The notes beneath the pieces are model-generated. The model worked only from the letters and a program-made list of their open reading frames with translations. It did not search any database and was not told the DNA's origin. A program made the translations under genes and the position numbers. Shown piece by piece: positions 14,001 through 20,795 of a DNA stretch of 64,000 nucleotides. Position 1 is the stretch's first letter. Every line of letters starts with the position of its first letter. The DNA comes from Fasciolopsis buskii (taxonomy: Eukaryota > Platyhelminthes > Trematoda > Plagiorchiida > Fasciolidae), in assembly GCA_008360955.1 (NCBI GenBank), contig LUCM01009398.1:1-64000 (forward strand). The letters run 5' to 3'.

Positions 14001-17000
14001 GAGGTGGAAGTAGAGTCGAATAAGCAGAGGCGATTGCCGAGGAGGAGAAAAGCAGCCAGTTCCAACGGACTTTCCCCCAATTATTTTCAAACTGGATGAA
14101 GAAGCTCTGATGAAATCAGTTGCCTCTTTGCTTCGTGCGCTTTGGAACGAAGAAAGCGCTCACCTCCTTGGTGCATGACATTTCGAACGAGAAACGTATT
14201 CCGTTATTGAGGGGTGAGTCACTGATTGTGCTCATCTTCGAGAAGGGCGCGCGGAGTGACTGTAGCAATCATCATGGGATTAGCTGATAATTCCGATAGT
14301 TACTAAGGTCTTAGCTTCGACAATGCTGCACCGTTTGACGCCGGTTCGCGAAAGTAGTATCCGCGAACAAGAGGCCAAATCTTGTCCAGGGTATACGGTG
14401 AACAGTGAAGTTCAAGATTATGCAGACGGCGTCGTGTGTCTATTCGAACCTATGGACCATGTACAACAGACTCTCGAAGGCTGTAGCTCGATTCGACACG
14501 CGCTTTACACCTTCGAAGTGTCAACTTCTGCCACAAGAGTGGGCAACAGTGGATCCGGACTTGATTGCTGATAGAAGAGCAACTAACTGTGGACTGTTTC
14601 ACTTACCTCGAGCGATGGTGTGTACTGTGCGCAGTGCGCTCAATTCTGTTGTATGGGCACGAAGCATGGAGTTTCCGTGACGAAGGTATTCGTCGCTTAG
14701 ACGTTTTAAATTACCGATGTCTAGGTAGCATCACCGAGATTGGATGGGATGATCAGGTGAGGAATTAAATATTGGTTGCCGGTTCTAAGAACAGTTTATC
14801 TCAGCGTATGAAGCTTAGTAGTTCACTTTGGTTGGTCCACGTGTTGCGTGTGGTAAACACTCGTCTATCTCACCGCGGCTTATTTTACGTTCCTCCCACG
14901 GAGTGCGAGAAGCCATGTGGAGGTCAGCGGAGGACGTGGTATCGTGGAATGTGCGAATGTACAGCGAACGTGAATAAAGTAGGTGCCTTAGGTTTTCGGG
15001 GTTGGGGTCTGAAAGACCTGTCAATTTGCTGGCTGGAGACACTGAAGGGTACGGCAGCGAATCATGAACAGTTGTGATCGTATTGTCATTTTCTGTCAGA
15101 TCAGAACGATTGGAAAGTAGGTTTGAGCAGCTAGATTGTGCTTTGTTTGTTGGCTACTGCGGCATTTCTATCTTTTCCCGCATTGGTAGGTATACTCCTT
15201 GATCTTCTTGCATAATCATTAAGTTTACAGGAGCGTGTAACCGTGGGTAAAAGGCAGCGTTGGTGTTCAACGTTGATGAGTAGAAGAACAATCGGTCGAA
15301 GCATATGGGCTTTCATTCGGTCGTTACCGCTTGTTAAAATTAAAGGCGTCGGTTAAGGACTAGTCGTTCTCTTGGTTTGCTGCCGGACTTCTTGTTAGTG
15401 CCCCTGCACAATCTTCAGGAGTCCCAAACCGTGCCCTTTTAATGGTTGTTCAAAGCCAAACGCCAGATGAAACAAAACGTCCTGTAGACCATTTTTATGA
15501 CAAATGTGAATATAAGTGCAGATATAGGGTAACCTTGCCATACTTCCTTGGAGGCCGACCATGGACTCTAATTCGATCTGTCGTGTGGCGGGACAATTCT
15601 TTCCAGTAACGTAATTTTTGACGAACAGTTCTGTAGCGCAGATCTATTGATCGTATCTGAGGCCGTTTGACTCGCTTATGATAAAACTTGTGAAGAGCGA
15701 CAGACGCTTGCAGCTTCCATGCCTCTGGAGTCAGGTTTGTACCCCTCTCGTTTAGGCACTGTTGCGTAAGCCTCCCTAATACGAGACGATAATTTACTCC
15801 GCTCGTGAGGAGAGTGACCTGTTCAGAGGAGCGGGCTTTGGAAGACAATCCGAGCTCAGTTGCACTGTTTTTAAGTAAATTGAGAGAGCTGTAGAGTGAG
15901 AGCACTTTGTGAGGTCTTAATACTAGGTTTGCTCTGCATATCCTCGCCTCAGTCAACGGAACGTGTGTTTAAGCAGCCGCTAGAAAGACTGACACCGTTT
16001 TCAAATGCTTTGCCCAACATACGAGTTACGACTGTTAATTTCGAAGTGTACCGCCAAGTGCACAGTTTCGCTCACATCTTATACCGGCGACTCGGGTAAG
16101 ATCAAGCGGTTTGCGTGAATTCCTCCTGGCAGAAGCACGTTTCATTTTCGATGCTCCTTGAGAACGAGATTCGGCAACCCCCACGTGCCTCATTAAGCTC
16201 GCTGTTGGCGGGGAATCAAGAAAGCGAAGAAACGCAGTAGAATTTGTTTGGCACAACATCAGTGCTTTTCTACAACTCTAAGCGACCAGAATGCACGGCA
16301 TTCTTAATAAGCGATTATTGCCGGCTGATGTTATCAGCTGGCATCGACCCCAGATTTTCAGCTAGCGTATTGCGGAAAGATAACAGACAAGTCAGATAAA
16401 GCTTGCTAGTCTAACCAACGTTGCATCATGCACTTGGAACACCGACCAAAGCACACAAACAGCTCACTAGAAGCTGATGTGTTGCTGGAATCGTGGGGAA
16501 CGCCATAGTAAGACCGTCAATCTTGTATGCAACCCTAGTATTCGTCGTCCACGGTTGTCTGGAAGTGGGTGGCGTAAAGGCAATTCAAACGTCAGTGGTT
16601 CAGGCTAGCAAAAAATAGTCCATGGCTTAAGCACAAGACCAACAATTGTTCCGTGTTCGATGAAAAACAGCATCCTAAATGCGCTTCGTTTGAAGACAAC
16701 CAACCTGCCCTAGGATCCACATTTGCTTATATCACGATGTCAACCCGATTTTCTTAATGTAGAAAACATTGTAGCTTTTGTTGGCTCTCTTCAGTCTGCC
16801 TCTAGATTGCAAACTGTAGAGGCTTACGTCGAAACGGCTGGCGAACTGCTTGTTACAACGGTGATTCCTTGCATTGTATAAACCGCTGAGGTTCACTGCA
16901 CACAACCAGCCGTCTATCGGGATCCAGCTGAGCAGCAAGACTACCAAATTCTCACTCGGCGCCAACAAGAACAGAAGCAGCAGCTACCAGGATATAGATT

Positions 17001-20000
17001 ACACCTTATGGAAAAGTATAAACTTGCGCCTTATGCTAGGTTTTATTCAGGAAGTTCGCTATTCCAGCTACTACCATTAAGTGTGCCCGTGAAAGAATTG
17101 AAGTATTATCCAATAGCCAGATTTCACATTGGGTGATTTGTAGTGGAATTACACTGCAATTACTGGAGTATTGATTATCCGAATTTCCATTATAATGAAA
17201 CAATGAACAAACGAATTTTCCTAATAACAGAAATGGGACTGGAAAGCTTCGGTTTGTTCCTGAACTGCACCCATCACTTCAAATTGAATAATGCCACATT
17301 TCAGGTGATAGTTTACAAAAAAATTGGCGAAGAACATACCACCGTGAGGGGCAACCCGACAGTTCGAGAGAACAAAATAATCCTACAGTTAATATCCGTT
17401 TACAGAGTCACGATGGGAAATCAAAAACTTGTGCGTTATTCTGAAAGGAGATAGCAATAACATACAACAGATACCTTGGACGAAATCCAACGAAGTGACT
17501 TATTAAACGCGGTAATTAAATCGATACAGTGAAGTTTCATAAAAGTAGTGAGGGAAAAGGGGATGTCCATCAATTCCTAATGTGTACAGACAATTCCTTC
17601 CAAATTAGTTGCAGTATTTGGTTCCACATAAATTTCGTTTCCTTCGTGGTGGCGGCATAAATTGAATAATTGAGACCTCATCCATGGTAGACAGGAAAGA
17701 CTGGACCGTTGGGCAGAACATTTCAAGGATCAGTTTAACTGGCCATATGCTAGCGTATCTAGTCCGACGTCTGGAGCTGTGAATCCTTGGGAGGTGTCAC
17801 TTGATCCCCCAACGGAAGTGGAAGTGGAGTCGAATATTCGGCTCCTGAAGAGGGGAAAAGCAGCCGGTCCCGATGAACTTCCCCCAGTTCTTTTCAAATT
17901 GGGTGGAGAAGTGCTGATGAAATCACTTACCTCTTTGCTTCGTGATATTTGGAACGAGGAGCGTATCCCGCTATCGTGGGGTGAGTCACTGAATATACCC
18001 GTCTTCAAGAAGGGTACACGGAGTGACTGCAGCAATCATCGTGCGATTAGTTTAATTCCGATAGTTACTAAGGTGTTGGCTTCGATGTTGCTGCGCCGTT
18101 TGACGCCGATTCACGAGAGTGATATCCGCGAACAACAGGCCGGATTTCGGTCAGGTTGAGGTTGCATCGACCACATATTCACTCTTCGACAGATACTCGA
18201 AACGCGCCACACGCACCGCCGCCCTACGATCGTAGTCTTCGTGGACTTGAAAGGTTCTTTCGACTCCGTGGATCGAACAAAACTACTCAGTGCTCTCCAC
18301 CGGAAGGGTATGCCAACGAAGTTTATGAACCTGTTTCGAGCATTGTACTCGCATACCTATGGTCGCGTTAGGGTATACGGTGAACTGTCACGTTCATTCG
18401 AGACGACTAGTGGCGTTCGACAAGGGTGTCTCATCTCTCCATCCTTGTTCAACTTCGTCATGGACGAGGTGATGGAAGATGCTTTAGGAGGTCTCCGGGA
18501 TGTAGGAGTGGAACTGGGAAGTGGAGGAAAGCTATGCAACCTAGATTACGCAGTCGACGTCGTGTGCCTGCTCGAGTCTGCGGACCATGCACAACGGGCA
18601 CTAGACAGACTGTCGAGATCGGTTGCTCGGTTTGGCATGTGCTTTGCACGTTCAAAGTGCAAAGTGCTGTTACAGGACTAGACGACAGCAGCGCCGGACT
18701 TGATACTGGATGGAGAACTAACGACTGTGGACCGTTTCACCTACCTTGGTAGCTACATTTCCAAAGAAGGTAGCTCAGCGTTAGAGGTAAACACGCGTAT
18801 ATCCAAGGCTCGTGCAGCTTACGCTGGATTGAAGCACTTGTGGCGTCGGCCTGATATTTGACTGAAGTTGAAAGGTCGTGTGTACTGTGCTGCAGTGCGT
18901 TCAGTTCTGTTGTACGGTTGCAAGACATGGAGTATGCGTGTGGGCGATGTTCGTCGGTTGGAGGTTTTCGACAACCGATGTTTACGTAGTATGGCTAGGA
19001 TTGGATGGAGTGACCGGGTGAGTAATATTGAGATTAGAAATCTGGTATTGGGTGCCACCTCTGAGAATAGCTTGTTTCAGCGTATGAAACTTAATAGTAG
19101 ACTACGCTGGTTGGGCCACGTGTTGCGTATGATGAACACTCGTCTACCATACCGTGCCTTATTTTGTGTTCCTCCTAAGGGATGGAAGAAGCCATGTGGA
19201 GGCCAACAGATGACGTGGCAACGTGGGATGAGAAAATGTACAGCAAGCTTCGGTAAAGTAGATGTCTTAAGTTGTGGTTGGGGTCCGAAAGACTTGCCGA
19301 CTTGCTGGCTGGAGACACTTAAGGATATGGCAGTGAACCGTGGCGATCGTACTGTCATTTTCTATCGAATCAGAATGATTGAAAACACGTGCATTTGTAC
19401 AGTTAGACTGTGTTTCGTGTGTCGGCTGCAGCAGCATCTTATCTGTTCCCGCCTGTGTAGGTCCACTCCCTGTTCTCATTGGATATTCACTCTTTTTATA
19501 TAAACGTGTAACTCTGGTGAAAGGCAGCGGTTAGTGAGGCTTGCCTTGCTGTTTAATGCTGAACGATTATGATGGTGAATAACTGAGATTTCGGGCGAGT
19601 AGAAGTAAATTATGAAGCCTACTGGGTTAGAGTTTTTGCTAATGCTGAATGGTTTATAAACATAAACACAGGTACCGCCTTGTAATCAACTGAAGTGTCA
19701 ATCACTTTCGTTGTACCGGTTCCAACAGGACCCCGAACATTATTGATTACTTATGAATCTCTAAAGTTTTCTCCTCATCCCTTTGAAAAAGTCAATAGAG
19801 TGGTCTTACTAACAGCTCTCGATTTTAATCTATTTTTCCCACACCCGTCCACACTCTTCATTGTAGGCCACAATAGAGAGTCCCAGGTGCTCCGAGACGC
19901 CATAATTCACGTACTGGGTGTTCAACGCATTCGCACACGCGATCTCGGTGGTGAAAGTTCGACGCATGCTGTCGTGCAAGCTATAATTAAACGCATTGGT

Positions 20001-20009
20001 GGACACTGA
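1588..20009 (+). CDS. IDH3G: Isocitrate dehydrogenase [NAD] subunit gamma, mitochondrial (six-exon gene model)
   Basis: The gene encodes the non-catalytic gamma subunit of the mitochondrial NAD-dependent isocitrate dehydrogenase of the TCA cycle. In animals gamma pairs with a catalytic alpha subunit and carries allosteric control. The model joins 1588-2023, 6040-6188, 9289-9356, 9468-9606, 11591-11873 and 19867-20009. Every junction has GT/AG and matching phase, giving 405 residues against about 393 in the human protein. Landmarks in order are [42 protein letters not shown], the [11 protein letters not shown] stretch and the C-terminal [18 protein letters not shown]. The catalytic alpha subunit has Asp residues in a YGDxxSD motif; here the positions read YGNIVGN, which identifies gamma. 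Intron 3 is 111 bp and the others are 2-8 kb, filled with repeats. The true start may be at 1669 (see the acceptor entry). Confidence 0.93.
1650..1670 (+). promoter_or_regulatory. Strong 3' splice acceptor inside the IDH3G N-terminal frame; candidate spliced-leader site
   Basis: A branch-like gctgatta and the tract gatttttccccag end at 1668. The acceptor is in phase 0 with the reading frame, so an AUG at the 3' end of a flatworm spliced leader would start translation directly before Ile-Arg-Ser-Ser. That gives 47 residues before YGG, close to the 52 in human IDH3G. A cis-spliced upstream first exon would serve equally well. None was recognised in the 1.6 kb available. Confidence 0.5.
2024..3409 (+). 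other. IDH3G intron 1, first part
   Basis: This intronic sequence has no recognised exon. The stretch at about 2,760-3,260 is pyrimidine-rich on the plus strand, with a 92-codon hydrophobic open frame at 2981-3259 of no recognisable family. Its base composition and its position just before the CR1-like element suggest an untranslated or degenerate repeat portion. Confidence 0.4.
3415..3620 (+). repeat. tRNA-related SINE (tRNA-Leu-like head)
   Basis: A tRNA-like segment has an A-box-like tagcgtactgg at 3423-3433, an anticodon-loop-like ctcaaaa at 3447-3453 that would read CAA (Leu), and a B box ggttcgcgtcc at 3466-3476. The 3' body (about 3,510-3,580) recurs at 40,895-40,970 with the shared core acagctgt.cagtgcttccatggtttct. 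The acceptor stem does not pair, so this is a SINE or tRNA pseudogene, not a functional tRNA. Confidence 0.6.
3626..5995 (+). mobile_element. Degenerate CR1-like LINE (endonuclease to reverse transcriptase)
   Basis: Broken frames in one order carry endonuclease and reverse-transcriptase signatures. An endonuclease start [20 protein letters not shown] lies near 3,850. A linker and thumb-like region lies at 4263-4952. The phrase [18 protein letters not shown] RT segment lies near 5,130. Then come [20 protein letters not shown] and [13 protein letters not shown] (5,235-5,370), followed by a [13 protein letters not shown] core near 5,610. The order is that of CR1/Jockey-type non-LTR elements, to which the schistosome SR1 family belongs. 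Many frameshifts and stops make it inactive. A second copy of this type lies at 48.6-50.2 kb. Confidence 0.75.
6040..6188 (+). CDS. IDH3G: IDH3G exon 2 (substrate-binding arm)
   Basis: The acceptor accattcag|gt and donor cgt|gtgagt enclose 149 nt (phase 1 in, phase 0 out). The peptide runs [19 protein letters not shown], then a CRSFPG stretch, then [29 protein letters not shown] is a hallmark of the NAD-IDH family. In catalytic subunits the SRN...R residues bind isocitrate, and several are retained here. Confidence 0.92.
6797..6885 (+). repeat. Short imperfect tandem repeat (about 21 bp unit)
   Basis: Successive blocks gaatgatcgctataggttct and ggacaatcaccatagactct follow a longer related block starting gaacgatcaccaaaatct. 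Each ends in a ctt. Only about three degenerate units are visible. Confidence 0.5.
7983..8025. repeat. TA dinucleotide microsatellite
   Basis: An alternating AT/TA run of about 43 bp is interrupted once by a C at 8002. It creates spurious long Tyr-Ile frames on both strands. Confidence 0.95.
9289..9356 (+). CDS. IDH3G: IDH3G exon 3
   Basis: A 68 nt exon lies between attacag|ct and ag|gtgggt. It encodes [20 protein letters not shown] followed by SE and the first two bases of an Arg codon. This is a nearly invariant block in the NAD-IDH beta and gamma family. Phase is 0 in and 2 out, matching exons 2 and 4. Confidence 0.93.
9468..9606 (+). CDS. IDH3G: IDH3G exon 4
   Basis: A 139 nt exon runs from ccacag|a to aat|gtgagt. 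It encodes [20 protein letters not shown] then [19 protein letters not shown] and VAKQYPN. The [18 protein letters not shown] core is the family's conserved NAD-IDH signature. The preceding intron is only 111 bp. Confidence 0.94.
9607..11590 (+). other. IDH3G intron 4
   Basis: This 2.0 kb intron contains no recognised exon, element domain or tandem repeat. Short open frames at 10304-10584 occur on both strands and look like chance. Confidence 0.5.
11591..11873 (+). CDS. IDH3G: IDH3G exon 5 (dimer and cofactor region)
   Basis: A 283 nt exon lies between gtattacag|att and cttg|gtaagt, phase 0 in and 1 out. It encodes [20 protein letters not shown], then [20 protein letters not shown] and [12 protein letters not shown], and ends in DLLEYLG. 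Asn residues replace the Asp residues that bind metal and isocitrate in the alpha subunit, as expected for gamma. Confidence 0.95.
11990..12102 (+). other. Possible alternative terminal exon of IDH3G
   Basis: A 51-codon open frame (11950-12102) lies 120 bp after exon 5. An acceptor-like gaacgcag|ga at 11989 would continue the exon 5 phase. It would add [20 protein letters not shown] and 15 further residues to a TAA at 12100-12102. A donor-like gg|gtaaga overlaps the stop. It resembles no part of IDH3G that I know. The pyrimidine tract is weak, so this may be chance. Confidence 0.25.
12103..13439 (+). other. IDH3G intron 5, first part
   Basis: No exon or element domain is recognised. Short frames at 12343-12537 and 12895-13355 have no signature. 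LINE homology begins near 13,440. Confidence 0.45.
13440..15285 (+). mobile_element. RTE-like LINE copy E, degenerate (linker and reverse transcriptase)
   Basis: The element starts with [17 protein letters not shown], matching [16 protein letters not shown] in the fuller copy at 31-34 kb. It passes through [13 protein letters not shown], the [20 protein letters not shown] linker and a decayed RT core with many stops and an internal deletion. The C-terminal block [13 protein letters not shown] ... [11 protein letters not shown] ... CWLETLKG (14772-15077) is open. The 3' tail ends near 15,285 with aggcagcg...caacgttgatgag. The family belongs to endonuclease/RT non-LTR elements of RTE type. The segment at about 14,709-15,177 is almost identical, inverted, to 23,436-23,905. 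Confidence 0.85.
15495..15956 (-). CDS. Orphan open frame, 153 codons, unknown function
   Basis: This is the longest open frame in the window outside recognised LINE sequence and the gene exons. The predicted protein is strongly basic, with [20 protein letters not shown] near its centre. It has no recognised domain, no signal peptide and no membrane segment. It lies antisense within IDH3G intron 5 and overlaps the plus-strand frame at 15896. It could be a remnant of an unrecognised element or a chance frame. I would not treat it as a gene without transcript support. Confidence 0.2.
   Translation of the reverse strand: MTEARICRANLVLRPHKVLSLYSSLNLLKNSATELGLSSKARSSEQVTLLTSGVNYRLVLGRLTQQCLNERGTNLTPEAWKLQASVALHKFYHKRVKRPQIRSIDLRYRTVRQKLRYWKELSRHTTDRIRVHGRPPRKYGKVTLYLHLYSHLS
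15896..16099 (+). other. Signal-peptide-like open frame ending at a splice donor
   Basis: The frame opens with [20 protein letters not shown], which has the n-, h- and c-region layout of a secretory signal peptide. It remains open to the sequence ctcgg|gtaaga at 16,096-16,102, a good donor. It could therefore be a first coding exon of a nested secreted protein. I could not find a matching second exon, and the 67-codon length is within chance. Confidence 0.2.
16732..17000 (-). mobile_element. LINE endonuclease fragment (RTE-like)
   Basis: The minus frame reads [20 protein letters not shown], which parallels [20 protein letters not shown] in the endonuclease of the copy at 31-34 kb. It then diverges with a probable frameshift. 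No RT part is attached. Confidence 0.5.
17143..17454 (+). other. Unassigned open frame, 103 codons
   Basis: The frame starts with an ATG, contains two Asn-x-Thr sequons (NETMN, NCTHH) and NNATF, and has no recognised domain. It lies between two LINE fragments in IDH3G intron 5. No splice sites of clear quality flank it. Confidence 0.15.
17677..19576 (+). mobile_element. RTE-like LINE copy A, 5'-truncated, inactivated
   Basis: Homology to the fuller copies starts abruptly at ctcatccatggtagacag (17,677), a typical 5' truncation. It carries an RT with [36 protein letters not shown], the catalytic box altered to YAVD (18,547-18,558), and the C-terminal [15 protein letters not shown] and [11 protein letters not shown] motifs. 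The coding frame is broken by a TGA at 18157, a TAG at 18679 and a TGA at 18859. A 7 bp deletion near 19,343 is private to this copy. The 3' end is aggcagcggttagtgaggct...gaacgattatgatgg, a short ATG-type repeat tail as in RTE elements. It sits in IDH3G intron 5 in sense orientation. Confidence 0.92.
19867..20009 (+). CDS. IDH3G: IDH3G exon 6 (C-terminus)
   Basis: The acceptor cttcattgtag|gc at 19866/19867 completes the exon 5 Gly codon. The peptide [20 protein letters not shown] then [20 protein letters not shown] and KRIGGH ends with TGA at 20007-20009. The DLGGxxST..VV..I block aligns with DIGGQGTTSEAIQDVI at the end of the human protein. Confidence 0.95.
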
Positions 20010-20732
20010 CACTCACAAATTGACTGAATGCTCTTTCCTCAGGTCCTGCCGCCTACGCTTGTAGTCAGTCGGCTTTCAGGTCACAATGACAATCTAAATA
20101 TGCTTACCGATATTTATTTTTATCTTTCCTCGACAGTAATTTCTATCATTAAAAAAGCAAACACAAACCCGTTGGTTTTCACAGGTATATTTGACATGCT
20201 TGTTAGATTTTCGAAGTTCGGAGCAGATTTTGGGCTACACTTGGGTCGGAGTGGATAAATTTATGCACGGTGTTTGTTATAGAACAATAACAGCGGACGG
20301 GCCGTTCGTGATAATGGATCTGCCCAATAACAAACACTGGAGTAATGTGTTCCTAACTACCACCAATCCATAATGTCTACGATTTTGCTGAATGATATTA
20401 ACAACTATTGAGGAATCGAGAAAGAAATGGTACACGACTCTCAGTTTCTTATGCGACAGTAATGATAGCTGGCTACTGCAATGGACTACAATTAACCGTC
20501 AATATTCCGCCATCAAGAACATCGTCCTTGATAGTGTGAAACAGATTCAGAACTGATAAACAATTTATTGAGTCACTAGTAGACGGAAATTAATGAAAAA
20601 GTGGCAAATCGCAATTCGGCAATAATGTAACAGAAGTATCGTATTTACATTTCTATGTAGATCTGACTGAAAGCGACATGGTATTAGAACTGAGACGTAG
20701 GAGTGGGTATTCAAGGATCCGATGGCAAAATC
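20010..20732. other. Intergenic space between convergent genes (both 3' UTRs)
   Basis: This 723 bp lies between the IDH3G stop and the WDR24 stop. It must hold both 3' untranslated regions and poly(A) sites. ATTAAA occurs at 20148-20153 on the plus strand. AATAAA occurs on the minus strand at 20564-20569. No repeat element or third gene is recognised, and transcripts may overlap. Confidence 0.7.
20564..20569 (-). terminator. Candidate poly(A) signal of WDR24
   Basis: AATAAA on the minus strand (tttatt on plus) lies 164 bp downstream of the WDR24 stop. A second candidate lies nearer IDH3G, at about 20,113-20,118. Confidence 0.45.
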
Positions 20733-20795
20733 CTATCCGTATTCACAACGATGACCACATCCAGCTGGACATTCTGACCGTTGGTTTAACCAGGC
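20733..20795 (-). CDS. WDR24: WDR24 terminal exon (end of zinc-binding domain)
   Basis: The acceptor ctttcatttgcag|gcc opens a 21-codon exon [20 protein letters not shown] and stop TAG at 20733-20735. The human protein ends [20 protein letters not shown], an unmistakable match. The phase is 0, as the preceding exon requires. It lies 1.76 kb from that exon and is too short to be seen as an open frame. Confidence 0.95.
   Translation of the reverse strand, partial: AWLNQRSECPAGCGHRCEYG

Larger units (their letters stand above)
15286..17676 (+). other. IDH3G intron 5, middle part
   Basis: No confirmed exon lies here. The stretch holds the orphan open frames at 15495-15956 (minus), 15896-16099 (plus) and 17143-17454 (plus), plus a LINE endonuclease fragment at 16732-17000 (minus), each entered separately. 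The remainder is anonymous. Confidence 0.45.

Noticed and set aside
18241..18681. Reverse-transcriptase frames as host genes
   Set aside because: They are parts of multi-copy LINEs with RT motifs, stops and 3' tails; the same frames recur at 24,850 and 32,409.
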